7,020 nucleotides of DNA from Firmicutes bacterium UBA5301 (lineage in GTDB: Bacteria; Bacillota; UBA5301), in assembly GCA_002408345.1 (NCBI GenBank), contig DHRX01000079.1:5649-12668 (forward strand), in the 5' to 3' direction. The translations under genes were made by a program, and so were the position numbers. The notes beneath the pieces were generated by a model. That model saw nothing but the letters and a program-made list of their open reading frames with translations, did no database searches and was not told the DNA's origin. The stretch's first letter is position 1. The number at the start of each line of letters is the position of its first letter. This document shows positions 6,919 through 7,020 of this stretch, one piece after another.

Positions 6919-7020
6919 AGTCCTTTTCTGAGTATAAACAGTTGCCACTTGGGCCCCGGCTGTCCGGGCTAACTCTTTTAATTCAGCTAAGTTTTCTGCC
7001 ACTTCCCGACTGGAGGTCTC

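Larger units (their letters stand above)
5810..7020 (-). pseudogene. hflX: HflX GTPase, frameshifted twice in its N-terminal domain; 5' end outside window
   Basis: HflX is a ribosome-associated GTPase that splits or rescues stalled ribosomes under stress. The downstream frame, open from just after 6863 with its first GTG at 6769, is intact. Counting from that GTG it carries VELAQLTYLLPRL (25-37), GGGIGTRGPGE (48-58), a coiled-coil linker (about 60-95), Walker A GYTNAGKST (105-113), DTVGFI (152-157), NKVD (218-221) and SALTG (241-245), ending in the usual C-terminal domain. The N-terminal domain is split over three frames: ETSSREVAEN...TQKRTFP (7020-6913) ends at TGA 6912-6910; DVATYIGSGKLEEVHLA, with the conserved YIGxGK, is in the next frame; VHAQEADLVIFDDELSP is in the third. 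One extra base at about 6910 and one at about 6859/6860 explain both breaks. Causes could be gene decay, assembly errors or recoding. If the lesions are real, only a protein lacking most of the N-terminal domain could be made. Confidence 0.88.

Noticed and set aside
1..7020. tRNA, rRNA, CRISPR, insertion sequence or phage features
   Set aside because: Coding sequence fills essentially the whole window, and I saw no cloverleaf, regular repeat, transposase motif or inverted terminal repeat.

Overview
The window is a dense, single-direction stretch of bacterial chromosome: every recognisable gene lies on the minus strand, so the biological order runs from high to low coordinates. The set hflX - tdk - membrane/TrkA_C protein - yqhQ (DUF1385) - prfA - prmC, the Gram-positive style AGAAGGAG ribosome binding site, and the TTG and GTG starts point to a Bacillota (Firmicutes) genome, most likely an anaerobic Clostridia/Peptococcales-type lineage with moderate GC. 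The lineage is inferred from gene content and order, not from a search.

Layout, in transcription order. (1) 7020-5810: hflX, a ribosome-associated GTPase. Its 5' end runs off the window, and two single-base +1 frameshifts about 50 bases apart interrupt the N-terminal domain. The 319-codon C-terminal part with the GTPase domain is intact. (2) 5797-5198: tdk, thymidine kinase. (3) 5207-4308: an unnamed membrane protein with a C-terminal TrkA_C (RCK_C) ligand-binding domain. (4) 4318-3404: yqhQ, a DUF1385 membrane protein. (5) 3411 (or 3432)-2341: prfA, peptide chain release factor 1. (6) 2344-1460: prmC, which methylates the release factor GGQ glutamine. (7) 1450-1: the N-terminal 483 codons of mrpA, the large subunit of an Mrp-type Na+/H+ antiporter, starting at TTG and running off the left edge.

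Spacing is extremely tight. hflX-tdk is separated by 12 bases, tdk overlaps the TrkA_C gene by 10, that gene overlaps yqhQ by 11, yqhQ overlaps prfA by 8 to 29 depending on the prfA start, prfA overlaps prmC by 4 (ATGA), and prmC-mrpA is separated by 9. No internal promoter or terminator was seen, so one polycistronic unit with translational coupling is the simplest reading. Functionally it joins translation (HflX, RF1, PrmC), nucleotide salvage (Tdk) and membrane or ion homeostasis (TrkA_C protein, MrpA, possibly YqhQ). There is no gene-free stretch of 300 bases, and no RNA gene, mobile element, CRISPR array or notable repeat was seen.

Most of the window is ordinary core genome. The points worth a second look are the doubly frameshifted hflX, whose first lesion (CCC TGA C) looks like an RF2-type shift site, and the membrane protein that carries a TrkA_C domain without a TrkA_N domain. 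I see no convincing new multi-gene system.
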